Shown here: piece by piece, positions 48,362 through 56,490 of the stretch | Layout: each line of letters begins with the position of its first letter | Position numbering within the stretch: position 1 is the stretch's first letter | Assembly: GCA_963814095.1 (NCBI GenBank) | Contig: CAWFBT010000027.1 | Coordinates: 310,001 to 374,000, forward strand | Source of the DNA: JACVRW01 sp963814095 | Lineage (GTDB): Bacteria > Actinomycetota > Thermoleophilia > Solirubrobacterales > Thermoleophilaceae | Reading direction: 5' to 3' | Length of the DNA stretch: 64,000 nucleotides | Notes under the pieces: model-generated | Told to the model about the DNA's origin: nothing | Seen by the model: the letters and a program-made list of their open reading frames with translations, nothing else | Database searches by the model: none | Translations under genes and position numbers: made by a program

Positions 48362-49071
48362 AGGAAGACCGGTATGGCGAGCGCTGCGGTCACGCCGAGC
48401 GAGAGCCAGATCGAGACGTCGCTCTCGCCGAGGAAGCCGAAGCGCACGGCGTTCACGAGGTAGAAGACGGGGTTGAAGTGCGACAGCTCCTCCCACGGTG
48501 AGGGCAGCACTTCCACGGAGTAGAAGACCCCGCCGACGAAGACGAGCGGCAGGATGACGATGTTGTTGATGAAGGTCGTGAAGTCCCAGCTCTCGGCGTA
48601 GATCCCGACCACGACCCCGAGCGACGCGAACAGCAGCAGGCCGAAGCCGATCGCGGCGACGAGCGCGAACGGGTTCGCGACCGGCACGTCGACGAGCAGC
48701 AAGGCCAGCACCAGCAGCGACCCGCCGATCAGGAGCGCGCGGAAAACCCCGCCGATCACGTAGCCCACGTTCATCTGCCAGGTGGGCATCGGCGCCGACA
48801 GCACGTCGTTGATGTAGCGGTCGAAGCGCGCCTGGAAGATCGAGGAGGCGTTGTTGGCGTAGGCCGCCTGGACCATCCCCATCGTGATCAGGCCGGGCAC
48901 GATGAAGACGTCGTAGTCGACCCCGCCCACGTGGTTGATGCGCCCGCCGAGCGACAGCCCGAACACGAGGATGAACAGGATCGACGCAATCACGGGCGCG
49001 AGCACGGTCTGCGTCCAGAGCTTCGAGACGCGCAGCGTCTCGCGCCGGCACAGCCAGACGAGCCCGGTCAC
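48316..49071 (-). CDS. ABC-2 type exporter permease
   Basis: The 251-residue protein has six hydrophobic segments in the ABC-2 pattern (VLAPVIASILFILVFGLSLG, ALLIGGSLLVLALLLVDVPV, IGFGLLLFASLGVVVGIYAE, INNIVILPLVFVGGVFYSVEVLP) and the conserved PLVFVGGVFYSVEVLP...NPVFYLVNAVRFGFLG stretch typical of NodJ/DrrB-like permeases. It forms an exporter with the adjacent ATPase, whose stop its GTG start overlaps (49068-49071). The substrate is unknown; drugs, lipids or polysaccharides are all possible. Confidence 0.88.
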   Translation of the reverse strand: MTGLVWLCRRETLRVSKLWTQTVLAPVIASILFILVFGLSLGGRINHVGGVDYDVFIVPGLITMGMVQAAYANNASSIFQARFDRYINDVLSAPMPTWQMNVGYVIGGVFRALLIGGSLLVLALLLVDVPVANPFALVAAIGFGLLLFASLGVVVGIYAESWDFTTFINNIVILPLVFVGGVFYSVEVLPSPWEELSHFNPVFYLVNAVRFGFLGESDVSIWLSLGVTAALAIPVFLWAQHLFASGKRLKP

Positions 49072-49814
49072 AGGTGCTCCGCGGCCGGCGAGGCCATCGC
49101 CTTGACGTAGACGTCCTCGAGCCGATCGACCCCGAAGTGCTCGCGCAGCGCGAGCGAGCTGTCACGGGCGATCAGGTGGCCGTCGCGGATCAGCGCGATC
49201 TCGTCGCAGAGCTCCTCGGCCTCCTCGAGGTAATGGGTCGTGAGGAGGATCGTCGTCCCCTCGGCGTGCAGGCGGCGGATGTAGCGCCACAGCTCCTGGC
49301 GGAGCTCGAAGTCGACCCCCGCGGTCGGCTCGTCGAGGATGACGAGGCGCGGGCGGTGCATGAGCGCCCGCGCCAGCAGCAGCCGCCGGCGCTGGCCGCC
49401 GGAGAGCCGCGGCGCGCGCGTGTCGCGCTTCGGCTCGAGGCCGAACGCCTCGATCAGTTCCTCGGCACGCTCGTCCGGGTCGCTCACCCCGAAGTAGCCG
49501 CCGTGGTAGACGAGCGTCTCGTGCACCGTCAGGAAGCGGTCGAGATTGATGTCCTGCTCGGCCAGCCCCACCCACGAGCGCGCCGCCATCGAGTCGTGGG
49601 GCTCGCCGAAGACGCGGATCTCCCCGGACGTGATCCGCAGCAGGTTGCATACCGCGCTGATCAGGGTGGTCTTGCCGGCGCCGTTGGGCCCGAGCAGGCC
49701 GAAGAAGGCACCCGCCGGGATCTCGAGGTCGAAGTCCTCGAGAGCGACCGTGCCGTCGTCGTAGTGCTTGGTCAGCCCCTGCAGTTCGAGGGCCGGAGCG
49801 TCCTGGCGGAACAC
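49068..49814 (-). CDS. ABC exporter ATP-binding protein
   Basis: The 248-residue ATPase has Walker A GPNGAGKTTLIS, the Q-loop VGLAEQDINLDRFLTVHET, signature LSGGQRRRLLLARAL, Walker B RLVILDEPTAGVD and the switch His in LLTTHYLEEAEELCDE. The AGVDFELRQELW segment is typical of NodI/DrrA-like export ATPases. It energises the coupled ABC-2 permease. The GTG start at 49814 has TAGTCT seven bases upstream and no Shine-Dalgarno. Confidence 0.9.
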   Translation of the reverse strand: MFRQDAPALELQGLTKHYDDGTVALEDFDLEIPAGAFFGLLGPNGAGKTTLISAVCNLLRITSGEIRVFGEPHDSMAARSWVGLAEQDINLDRFLTVHETLVYHGGYFGVSDPDERAEELIEAFGLEPKRDTRAPRLSGGQRRRLLLARALMHRPRLVILDEPTAGVDFELRQELWRYIRRLHAEGTTILLTTHYLEEAEELCDEIALIRDGHLIARDSSLALREHFGVDRLEDVYVKAMASPAAEHL

Positions 49815-49821
49815 CCGATCG

Positions 49822-49827
49822 AGACTA
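49822..49827 (-). promoter_or_regulatory. -10 element of a probable leaderless promoter (ABC exporter)
   Basis: On the minus strand TAGTCT ends 7 bases before GTG 49814. Confidence 0.45.
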
Positions 49828-49862
49828 ACGACGCCACGCCGGCGCGCCCGCCTGGGCTATCC

Positions 49863-49876
49863 GTGACCACTGTCAC
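49863..49876. promoter_or_regulatory. Inverted repeat in a divergent promoter region
   Basis: GTGAC-CACT-GTCAC is a perfect 5-bp inverted repeat with a 4-base spacer between the ABC exporter and the FAD oxidoreductase. It is a possible operator for one or both genes. Confidence 0.35.
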
Positions 49877-49891
49877 GAACGGATGTGCGTC

Positions 49892-49908
49892 ACGGACGTA
49901 CGGTCCGT
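49892..49908. promoter_or_regulatory. Operator-like inverted repeat overlapping a -10
   Basis: ACGGAC-GTACG-GTCCGT is a perfect 6-bp inverted repeat. TACGGT (49899-49904) inside it is a good -10 for the oxidoreductase, so a repressor bound here would block initiation. Confidence 0.45.
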
Positions 49909-49939
49909 CGTCGTCATCAATCCCAAGGGGGACCCACAC

Positions 49940-51343
49940 ATGGCCACCACAACCGGCGCCCCGGCCGGCACCCTGAACGGCGCGCTCGAGGGCTTGCGCG
50001 CGACCGTTCGCGGAGAAGTAAACGCCCCGGACATACGCCCCGTCTTCAATGCAATGCACCGCGGTCAGCCCGCGGTCACCATTTCCTGTACCGGCACCGC
50101 CGACGTGATCGAGGCGGTCAATTTCGCGCGCGAGCACAACCTCCCCGTCGCGGTTCGCGGCGGAGGGCACTCGATCGCGGGCCTGTCGTCGATCGACGGC
50201 GGCGTTCTCATCGACCTCGCTCCGATGAGCGGCGTCGTGGTCGATCCCGAGCGCAAGCGCGCCTACGTCCAGGGCGGCGCCGTGCTCGCCGACGTGGACC
50301 GAGAGACCCAGCGCTTCGGCCTCGTCGCCCCGAGCGGCGTCGTGTCCGACACCGGGGTCGCGGGCCTCACGCTCGGCGGCGGCTACGGCTGGCTGCGGCG
50401 CAAGTACGGTCTTGCCTGCGACAGCCTCGTCGAGGCGCAGGTGGTATGCGCCGACGGCCAGGTCCGCACGGCGTCGGCCGACTCCAACCCCGACCTGTTC
50501 TGGGCGCTGCGCGGCGGCGGCGGCAACTTCGGCGTCGTCAGCTCGTTCACCTTCGACTTGAAGGAGCTCGGGCCCGACGTCGCGTTCGCGGCGGTGATGT
50601 ACCCGCTCGAGGAGGTCGCCGACGTGCTGCGCAAGTGGCGCGCGTACGTCGAGCAGGCGCCGAACGAGGTCACCTCGGTCTGCGTCACGATCACCTTCCC
50701 GGCGAACCCGGAGATGCCCGAGGCGGTCCACGACCGCCCGGTCGCGATCATCGGCGGCGTCTACGCCGGCGGCGTCGACGAGGGCATGAAGGAGATGCAG
50801 CCGCTCCGCGAGCTCGGGACGGTGCTCTTCGACATGTCCGGGCCCACGCCGTTCACCGCGGTGCAGTCCGGCTTCGACCCGCTGTTCCCGCGTAACGCGC
50901 TGCGCGCGTACTGGAAGTCGACCTACCTCCAGGAGCTGAGCGACGACGCAATCGACGTGATCGCCGGACGGGCGCTCGACCGGCCCGCGCCGCTGACCCT
51001 CGTCAACACGTTCCACATGGGCGGCGCGATCGGCGACGTCGACCCGGAGGAGACAGCGTTCGCGGAGCGCTCCGCGCCGTACATGATCTCGATCGACGGC
51101 ATGTGGACCGAGCCGGCCGACGACGCGGCGAACATCGAGTGGGTGCGCTCGGCGTACGGGCAACTCGAGCCGTTCAGCAACGGAAGCGTGTACCTCAACT
51201 TCACCGGCCGCGCCGACGAGGCGCCGAGTGCCGGTGTCGACAGCGCCTTCGGGCGCAACCTGCTCAGGCTCGCCGAGCTCAAGGCGGTGTACGACCCTGA
51301 GAACTTCTTCAAGCTGAACGACAACATCCCCCCAGCGAAGTAA
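49940..51343 (+). CDS. FAD-binding BBE-type oxidoreductase
   Basis: The 467-residue protein has an FAD_binding_4 domain (PVAVRGGGHSIAGLSSIDGGVLIDLAPM, with His77 as likely covalent FAD attachment) and GVAGLTLGGGYGWLRRKYGL, and a C-terminal berberine-bridge domain (NLLRLAELKAVYDPENFFKLNDNIPP). Such enzymes oxidise sugars, alkaloids or small alcohols with O2. There is no signal peptide. ATG 49940 follows AAGGGGGAC; an in-frame ATG 57 bases upstream lacks a site and overlaps the operator-like repeats. The ~30-base leader and inverted repeats suggest regulated transcription. Confidence 0.88.
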   Translation: MATTTGAPAGTLNGALEGLRATVRGEVNAPDIRPVFNAMHRGQPAVTISCTGTADVIEAVNFAREHNLPVAVRGGGHSIAGLSSIDGGVLIDLAPMSGVVVDPERKRAYVQGGAVLADVDRETQRFGLVAPSGVVSDTGVAGLTLGGGYGWLRRKYGLACDSLVEAQVVCADGQVRTASADSNPDLFWALRGGGGNFGVVSSFTFDLKELGPDVAFAAVMYPLEEVADVLRKWRAYVEQAPNEVTSVCVTITFPANPEMPEAVHDRPVAIIGGVYAGGVDEGMKEMQPLRELGTVLFDMSGPTPFTAVQSGFDPLFPRNALRAYWKSTYLQELSDDAIDVIAGRALDRPAPLTLVNTFHMGGAIGDVDPEETAFAERSAPYMISIDGMWTEPADDAANIEWVRSAYGQLEPFSNGSVYLNFTGRADEAPSAGVDSAFGRNLLRLAELKAVYDPENFFKLNDNIPPAK

Positions 51344-51356
51344 CGGCGGGTTTATT

Positions 51357-51402
51357 CCTCTGCTCCGTTTGGGGATAGTCGATCACCCAATCGGAGCAGA
51401 GG
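51357..51402 (+). promoter_or_regulatory. Long hairpin overlapping the ribosome-binding site of the M28 peptidase
   Basis: CCTCTGCTCCG (51357-51367) pairs with CGGAGCAGAGG (51392-51402), and the stem continues inward as TTGGG/CCCAA after one T-T mismatch, leaving a 12-base loop. The 3' arm ends in the GAGG of the GAGGAG ribosome-binding site, 9 bases before ATG 51412. The stem could hide that site or serve as a terminator for the upstream gene, but there is no T run. Confidence 0.5.
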
Positions 51403-51411
51403 AGCCGCCGC

Positions 51412-53029
51412 ATGGACGTAGGTCGCAGGTTCGTCGTCTTCCTGGCAGTGCTGATCGCAGTGGCGGTCGCGGCCGGACCTGCTTCGGCGGGCCTCGGCAA
51501 CGACACGTCCAGTGAGCTCCGTCGCGCGGTCAGCGCGGCGAAGATCAAGCAGCATGAGCTCGCCCTGCAGCTGGTCGGCGACCTCTCCGGCGGCAACCGG
51601 CTGGCAGGCACGAAGGGCTACGACCGCTCGGCTCTCTACGTGGCGGCCGCCGCGCGGCTCGCGGGCCACAGCGTCTCGTTCCAGGACTTCGACTACGACC
51701 TCGACTTCCTCGCCGACTGGACGCCGCCCGTACTGCGCGTCGTGAGCGGCGGACAGCGGCGCTCCTTCAACCCCGGCATCGCCGGGGCCCAGTTCGGCGG
51801 CGACTTCGGCTCGATGTACAACTCGACGTCGGCCGACTTCACCGCCCCGGTCTGGGCGATCGACCTCAACCTGCCGGCTCCGGCCACACCGAACGGCAAC
51901 ACGAGCGGCTGTGAGGCGACCGACTACGACGGGATGCCGGACGGCGCGATCGCGCTCGTGCAGCGCGGCACCTGCCCGTTCGCCACGAAGTTCCAGCTGG
52001 CGGAGGAATCCGGCGCCGGCGGCGTGGTCTTCTTCAACGAGGGCACGCCGGGCGACCAGACGCGCCAGGTACCGCTCTGGTTCGACGTCACCGGGCTTCA
52101 GACGCCCTTCATGGCCGCGTCGATCGAGACCGCCACGGCGCTCGCCAACGGCGTGAACAACGGCTTCACCGGCCTCCGCGCCCGCTTCAAGATCGACTGG
52201 CGGCCCGGCACCTATCCGACCAAGAACGTGATCGCCGAGACGCGCTGGGGCGACCCGAACAAGGTGATCGTCGTCGGCGCGCACCTGGACAGCGTCGGGA
52301 CCGGCAACGGCATCAACGACAACGGCTCGGGCTCGGCGGGCATCCTCGAGATCGCCGAGCAGCTGCGCTTCGTGCGTCCGCAGAACAAGATCCGCTTCAT
52401 CTGGTTCAGCGCCGAGGAGTCGGGCCTGCTCGGCTCCGAGCACTACGTCGCCACGCTGCCGCCGGAGGAGCGGGCGAAGATCGCGGCGATGCTCAACTTC
52501 GACATGATCGGCTCGCCGAACTTCGTGCGCTTCGTCTACGACGGCGACACGTCCGACTTCCCGCCGCCCGACGTCGGGGTGCCGCCGGGCTCGGACGAGA
52601 TCGAGCAGGTGTTCCTCGACTACTTCGACGACCAGGGCCTGGCGACGGCGCCGACGGCCTTCGACGGTCGCTCCGACTACGGGCCGTTCATCACGGCGGA
52701 CATCCCGGCCGGTGGTCTCTTCACCGGCGCCGAGGGGATCAAGACCGCCGAGGAGGCGGCCATCTTCGGCGGCATCGCGGGCGCGCCGTACGACCCCTGC
52801 TACCACCAGGGCTGCGACCGCCTGACGAACCTGAGCGACGCAGCGCTCGAGCAGATGGGCGACGCGGCCGCGCACGCCACGATCACGCTCGCGCAGAGTG
52901 ACGACCTGCCCGGACCCGCCGCGGCGGCTCGCTCGGCTGCGGAGCGCTCAGGCGCTCCGGAGCGCGGGCGCCCGCCACGACGCGCTGAACGGCGCGCGGC
53001 CGGTGTCGATCGGGGATGGAGGGCGCTAG
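51412..53029 (+). CDS. Secreted M28 family aminopeptidase with PA domain (probable frameshift near the 3' end)
   Basis: The ~538-residue precursor has a signal peptide (RRFVVFLAVLIAVAVAAGPASA), a protease-associated domain (IALVQRGTCPFATKFQLAEESGAGGVVFFNEG) and a zinc aminopeptidase domain: VGAHLDSVGTGNGINDNGSGSAG, FSAEESGLLGSEHYV, MLNFDMIGSPN and FTGAEGIKTAEEAA...CYHQGCD supply the His, Asp and Glu ligands. It resembles Streptomyces aminopeptidase S. After LAQSDDLP the literal frame turns Ala/Arg-rich and runs over the next gene to 53406. Dropping one C at 52909-52911 restores normal codon use (PDPPRRLARLRSAQALRS) and stops at 53029, ahead of the next promoter. Confidence 0.85.
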
Positions 53030-53034
53030 CGGCT

Positions 53035-53052
53035 AGCGCTGGGCCCAGCGCT
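53035..53052. promoter_or_regulatory. 18-bp perfect palindrome upstream of the LVIVD gene -10
   Basis: AGCGCTGGG followed by CCCAGCGCT is a perfect palindrome ending 4 bases before the -10 at 53057. It may be an operator or the terminator stem of the M28 gene. Confidence 0.4.
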
Positions 53053-53056
53053 GGGC

Positions 53057-53062
53057 TACGGT
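53057..53062 (+). promoter_or_regulatory. -10 element of a probable leaderless promoter (LVIVD gene)
   Basis: TACGGT ends 6 bases before ATG 53069. Confidence 0.45.
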
Positions 53063-53068
53063 CGGCGT

Positions 53069-54701
53069 ATGCGGTCGCTGCGCCTGCTGGGCCTAGCGCT
53101 GGTGGCCGGGCTGCTGCCGGCGGCGCCGGCCTACGCGCTCGAGGCCTCCCCTGGCGTCAGCCACCTGCGGACGCTCCCGGAGCGGGGCATCGTCTCGGCG
53201 CGGGCGGTCGGCAACCTGCTCTACGTCTCGGGCCTGAGCGGGGTCTCGATCTACGACACCACCGACCCGCGCGCTCCGGTGCGGATCGGCCGTCTCGAGT
53301 TGCCGAACGCGCAGAACGAGGACGTGGACGTCGGCAACGGGATCATGCTGATCAGCGACGACCCGTTCGGCGGCCGCGGCATCCTCCACGTGGTCGACGT
53401 CCGTGACCCGCGCCGCCCGCGTGTCCTGTCGCGCTACTCCACCTGGGCGCCGGGGCTGGACCTGTTCACCGGCGGATCATCCCCCGGCCGGGGCGGCATC
53501 GGTCACACGGCGACGTGCATCGACGGCTGCCGGTGGGCGTGGCTCGCGGGCTCGCCGGACGGGATCGAGGTGGTCGACCTCAGGAACCCGAGCCACCCGC
53601 GCTTCGCCGGCACGGTCCGGGTCGGCGCCGCCGCCGGGGTCCTCGGCACCCACGACGTGCAGGTCGACAGCTGCGGGTCTCGCCTGGGTCGCGGGCTCGG
53701 CCGGGACAGCCGCCTACGACGTGAGCGACCCGGCGCATCCGCGTCTGCGCTTTCGCACGAACCGCCGCGGCGGCGTGCGGCCCTGGAACGACGTCATCCA
53801 TCACAACTCGCTGCGCGTCTCGGACAGCACGCTGCTCGTGACCGAGGAGGACCTGAGACCGGGCTGCCGCGGAGCTGGGAGCTTCGAGACCTGGGAGATC
53901 CGCGCGGGGGCCCGCGCCAGGCCACTCGACCGCTTCGAGGTCGAGCGCGATGGCCGCGCCGGGATCGTGTGCTCGTCGCACTACTTCGATCACCGTGACG
54001 GGCTCGTGGCGGCCGGCTTCTTCCAGCAGGGCGTGCGTCTCCTGAATGTCCAGGACCCGCGCCGGATCACACAGGTCGGCTACTACATCAGCGACACCGC
54101 GATGGTCTGGGGGGCGCTCTATGCGCCGACCGACCCGGCGGGCGAGGTCGTCTACGTGCTCGATCACGCCAAGGGGATAGACGTGATCGAGCTCGAGCGC
54201 TCTGCCCTGGCGCCGGTACGGCGGCCCGCCCGCCCGGGCCGTTCGAGCGATGCGCTCGAGGTCATCGGCGTCGTCGACGACGGCGTCGAGGCCGCCCGCC
54301 CCGGCCAGCGGCTGCGTATTCGCTTCGCCGCCGGGGTGGTGGCTGGACCGGCCGCCCGCAACGTGCGCCTCGAGCTGCAGCTGCCGGCGTACGTCCGGCC
54401 GCTGCGCCTGCCCCGTGGAGCCCGCTTCGACCGCCGTGGGTGGCGCGTGCTGCTGCGCCTCCCGAGGCTGCGCTCGCCGGTGGTGCGGGTCCTGCCCGCC
54501 CGCGTCAGCCGCCGCGCCCCGGCCGGTGCGCCGCTGGAGCTGATCTTCTACGCGCGCGCCCCGGGGGACAGGCTGCCGCTGACGGATCGCTGGGTCGACC
54601 GCGGCCGCATCGGCCGCCGTGAGCGCCGCTCGCGCGGGGCGCTCGGGGTCGCGGCCGCCGGCCGGAGCTTCGGTGTCTGCGTGCTCGGACCGCGCCTCTA
54701 G
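53069..54701 (+). pseudogene. Secreted LVIVD-repeat beta-propeller protein, frame-broken
   Basis: Two frames combine into one ~543-residue protein. The first has a signal peptide (RSLRLLGLALVAGLLPAAPAYA) and LVIVD-type repeats (VSIYDTTDPRAPVRIGRLEL, LHVVDVRDPRRPRVLSRY, IEVVDLRNPSHPRFAGTVRV) up to THDVQVDSC. The second resumes with GLAWVAGSAGTAAYDVSDPAHPR and continues through QGVRLLNVQDPRRITQVGYY to a C-terminal domain ending VCVLGPRL. Removing one G of the GGG at 53675-53677 joins them. Codon use is normal on both sides, so an assembly insertion is likely. The repeats build a beta-propeller of unknown function. The 3' end overlaps rmlB by 4 bases. Confidence 0.78.
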
Positions 54702-55681
54702 CCGAGCGCTTTTCCGTACTGCTGCTCGTAGTAGGCCCGGTACTCGCCCGAGCGGATCGGCCCCCACCAGGCCTCGTTCTCGCGGTACCAGTCGACCGTG
54801 CGGGCGAGCCCTTCCTCGAAGCGGACCTGCGCCTCCCAGCCGAGCTCCGCCTTCAGCTTGTCCGAGCTGAGTGAATAGCGGCGGTCGTGGCCGGGCCGGT
54901 CCTTGACGTACTCGATGAGCGACTCGTCGCGGCCGGTCAGCGCGAGGATGCGGCGCACGACCTCGATGTTCTCGCACTCGTCGGGGCCGCCGACGTTGTA
55001 GGCCTCGCCGCTGCGGCCGCGCTCGAGCACGGCCTGGATGCCGCGCGCGAAGTCCTCCACGAACAGCCAGTTGCGGATCTGGCGGCCGTCGCCGTAGACG
55101 GGCAGCGGGTCGTCGTGGAGCGCGTTCAGGATGCACAGCGGGATCAGCTTCTCCGGGTACTGGCGCGGGCCGTAGTTGTTCGAGCCCCGGCAGATCACCG
55201 CCTCGATCCCGTGGGTGTGCGCGTGGGCGGAGACGAGCAGGTCGCCACCCGCCTTGGTCGCCGAGTAGGGCGAGGAGGGATCGAGCGGCGAGGTCTCCGT
55301 GAACGAGCCCTCCGGGATCGAGCCGTAGACCTCGTCCGTCGAGACCTGCAGATAGCGGCCGACGCCACGCTCGCGTGCGGCGTCGAGCAGCACGCTCGTG
55401 CCGATCACGTGCGTGCGGGCGAAGGCGTCCTGGTCGGCGATCGAGCGGTCGACGTGGGACTCGGCCGCGAAGTTGACGATCGCGTCGACGCCCTCGGCGA
55501 GCTCCGTGACGAGCGCGCGGTCCTCGATCGAGCCGACCACGAGCTCGACCCCGTCGGGCAGGTTCTCGCGCCGCCCGGCGTAGGTCAGCTTGTCGAGCAC
55601 GACGACGTCGTGGTCGTCCCCAACCAGGCGCACGTAGGTCGAGCCGATGAAGCCGGCGGCGCCGGTCACGAGCAGCTTCAT
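54698..55681 (-). CDS. rmlB: dTDP-glucose 4,6-dehydratase
   Basis: The 327-residue protein is an extended SDR with TGAAGFIGSTYVRLV, the NFAAESHVDRSI motif specific for RmlB, VSTDEVYGSIPEGSF, YSATKAGGD (YxxxK) and NNYGPRQYPEKLIPL. It converts dTDP-glucose to dTDP-4-keto-6-deoxyglucose. Its ATG overlaps the rmlD stop (ATGA), so rmlA-rmlD-rmlB is one translationally coupled operon that feeds dTDP-rhamnose or another 6-deoxysugar. The epimerase gene rmlC is not in the operon. Confidence 0.95.
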   Translation of the reverse strand: MKLLVTGAAGFIGSTYVRLVGDDHDVVVLDKLTYAGRRENLPDGVELVVGSIEDRALVTELAEGVDAIVNFAAESHVDRSIADQDAFARTHVIGTSVLLDAARERGVGRYLQVSTDEVYGSIPEGSFTETSPLDPSSPYSATKAGGDLLVSAHAHTHGIEAVICRGSNNYGPRQYPEKLIPLCILNALHDDPLPVYGDGRQIRNWLFVEDFARGIQAVLERGRSGEAYNVGGPDECENIEVVRRILALTGRDESLIEYVKDRPGHDRRYSLSSDKLKAELGWEAQVRFEEGLARTVDWYRENEAWWGPIRSGEYRAYYEQQYGKALG

Positions 55682-56490
55682 GCGCGGACCTCACGGGCGG
55701 CGAGATAGTCGCTCACGCCGCGCTGCCAGTCGGGCAGCGAGGGCTCACCGCGCTCGGTCCCGAGCACGGAGTAGGCGGGACGGTGCGCCGGGCGCGGGAA
55801 CTCGGCCGTGGTGCAGGGCTCGATCTCGCAGTCGACACCGGCGCTCTCGAAGACGAAGCGCGCGAGCTCGTACCAGGAGCACTGGCCATCGCCGCTGCGG
55901 TGGTGGATGCCGTAGTCGTCGCTCTCGGCGATCTGAACGATCGCCTGCGCGAGGTGGCCGGTGTAGGTGGGCTGGCCGACCTGGTCGTCGACCACCCGCA
56001 CGGAGTCGCGCTCCGCGCCGAGACGCAGCATCGTGGCGACGAAGTTGCCCCCTGCCGCGCCGAAGAGCCACGATGTGCGCACGATGTGGCTGCGCGGATT
56101 CGCCTCGAGCGTCGCGAGCTCGCCCTCCGCCTTCGAGCGACCGTAGGCGGACACCGGGTTGCGCCGGTCGGATTCGACGTAGGGGCTGTCCTTGGTCCCG
56201 TCGAAGACGTAGTCGCTCGACACGTACAGCACCCGGCCGGCAGCGCCGGCCACATTGCGGGCGCCGTCGCGGTTCACGCGCAGTGCGTCGTCCGGGCGCT
56301 CCTCCGCGCCGTCCACGTCGGTCCAGGCGGCGCAGTTGATGACGATGTCCTCCGGCCCGATCGCAGCGCGCACGGCGTCGCCGTCGGTCACGTCGAGGTC
56401 GGCGCGGGTCACGCCGACCGCGTCCGGGCCGGCGACGCGCATCACGTCCTGTCCGAGCATCCCGCCCGCGCCTGTCACGACCAGCCTCAC
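55678..56490 (-). CDS. rmlD: dTDP-4-dehydrorhamnose reductase
   Basis: The 270-residue protein starts with GTG overlapping the rmlA stop (GTGA) and reads RLVVTGAGGMLGQDVMRV, then INCAAWTDVDGAEE, VSSDYVFDGTKDSPYVE, NPVSAYGRSKAEGE (YxxxK) and VRTSWLFG. These are the standard RmlD motifs. It reduces dTDP-4-keto-rhamnose to dTDP-L-rhamnose with NADPH. The frame is open upstream of the GTG but that part lies within rmlA. Confidence 0.93.
   Translation of the reverse strand: MRLVVTGAGGMLGQDVMRVAGPDAVGVTRADLDVTDGDAVRAAIGPEDIVINCAAWTDVDGAEERPDDALRVNRDGARNVAGAAGRVLYVSSDYVFDGTKDSPYVESDRRNPVSAYGRSKAEGELATLEANPRSHIVRTSWLFGAAGGNFVATMLRLGAERDSVRVVDDQVGQPTYTGHLAQAIVQIAESDDYGIHHRSGDGQCSWYELARFVFESAGVDCEIEPCTTAEFPRPAHRPAYSVLGTERGEPSLPDWQRGVSDYLAAREVRA

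Noticed and set aside
49883..49939. Upstream ATG as the start of the FAD oxidoreductase
   Set aside because: It lies in the operator-like region before the predicted transcript start and has no ribosome-binding site; ATG 49940 follows AAGGGGGAC.
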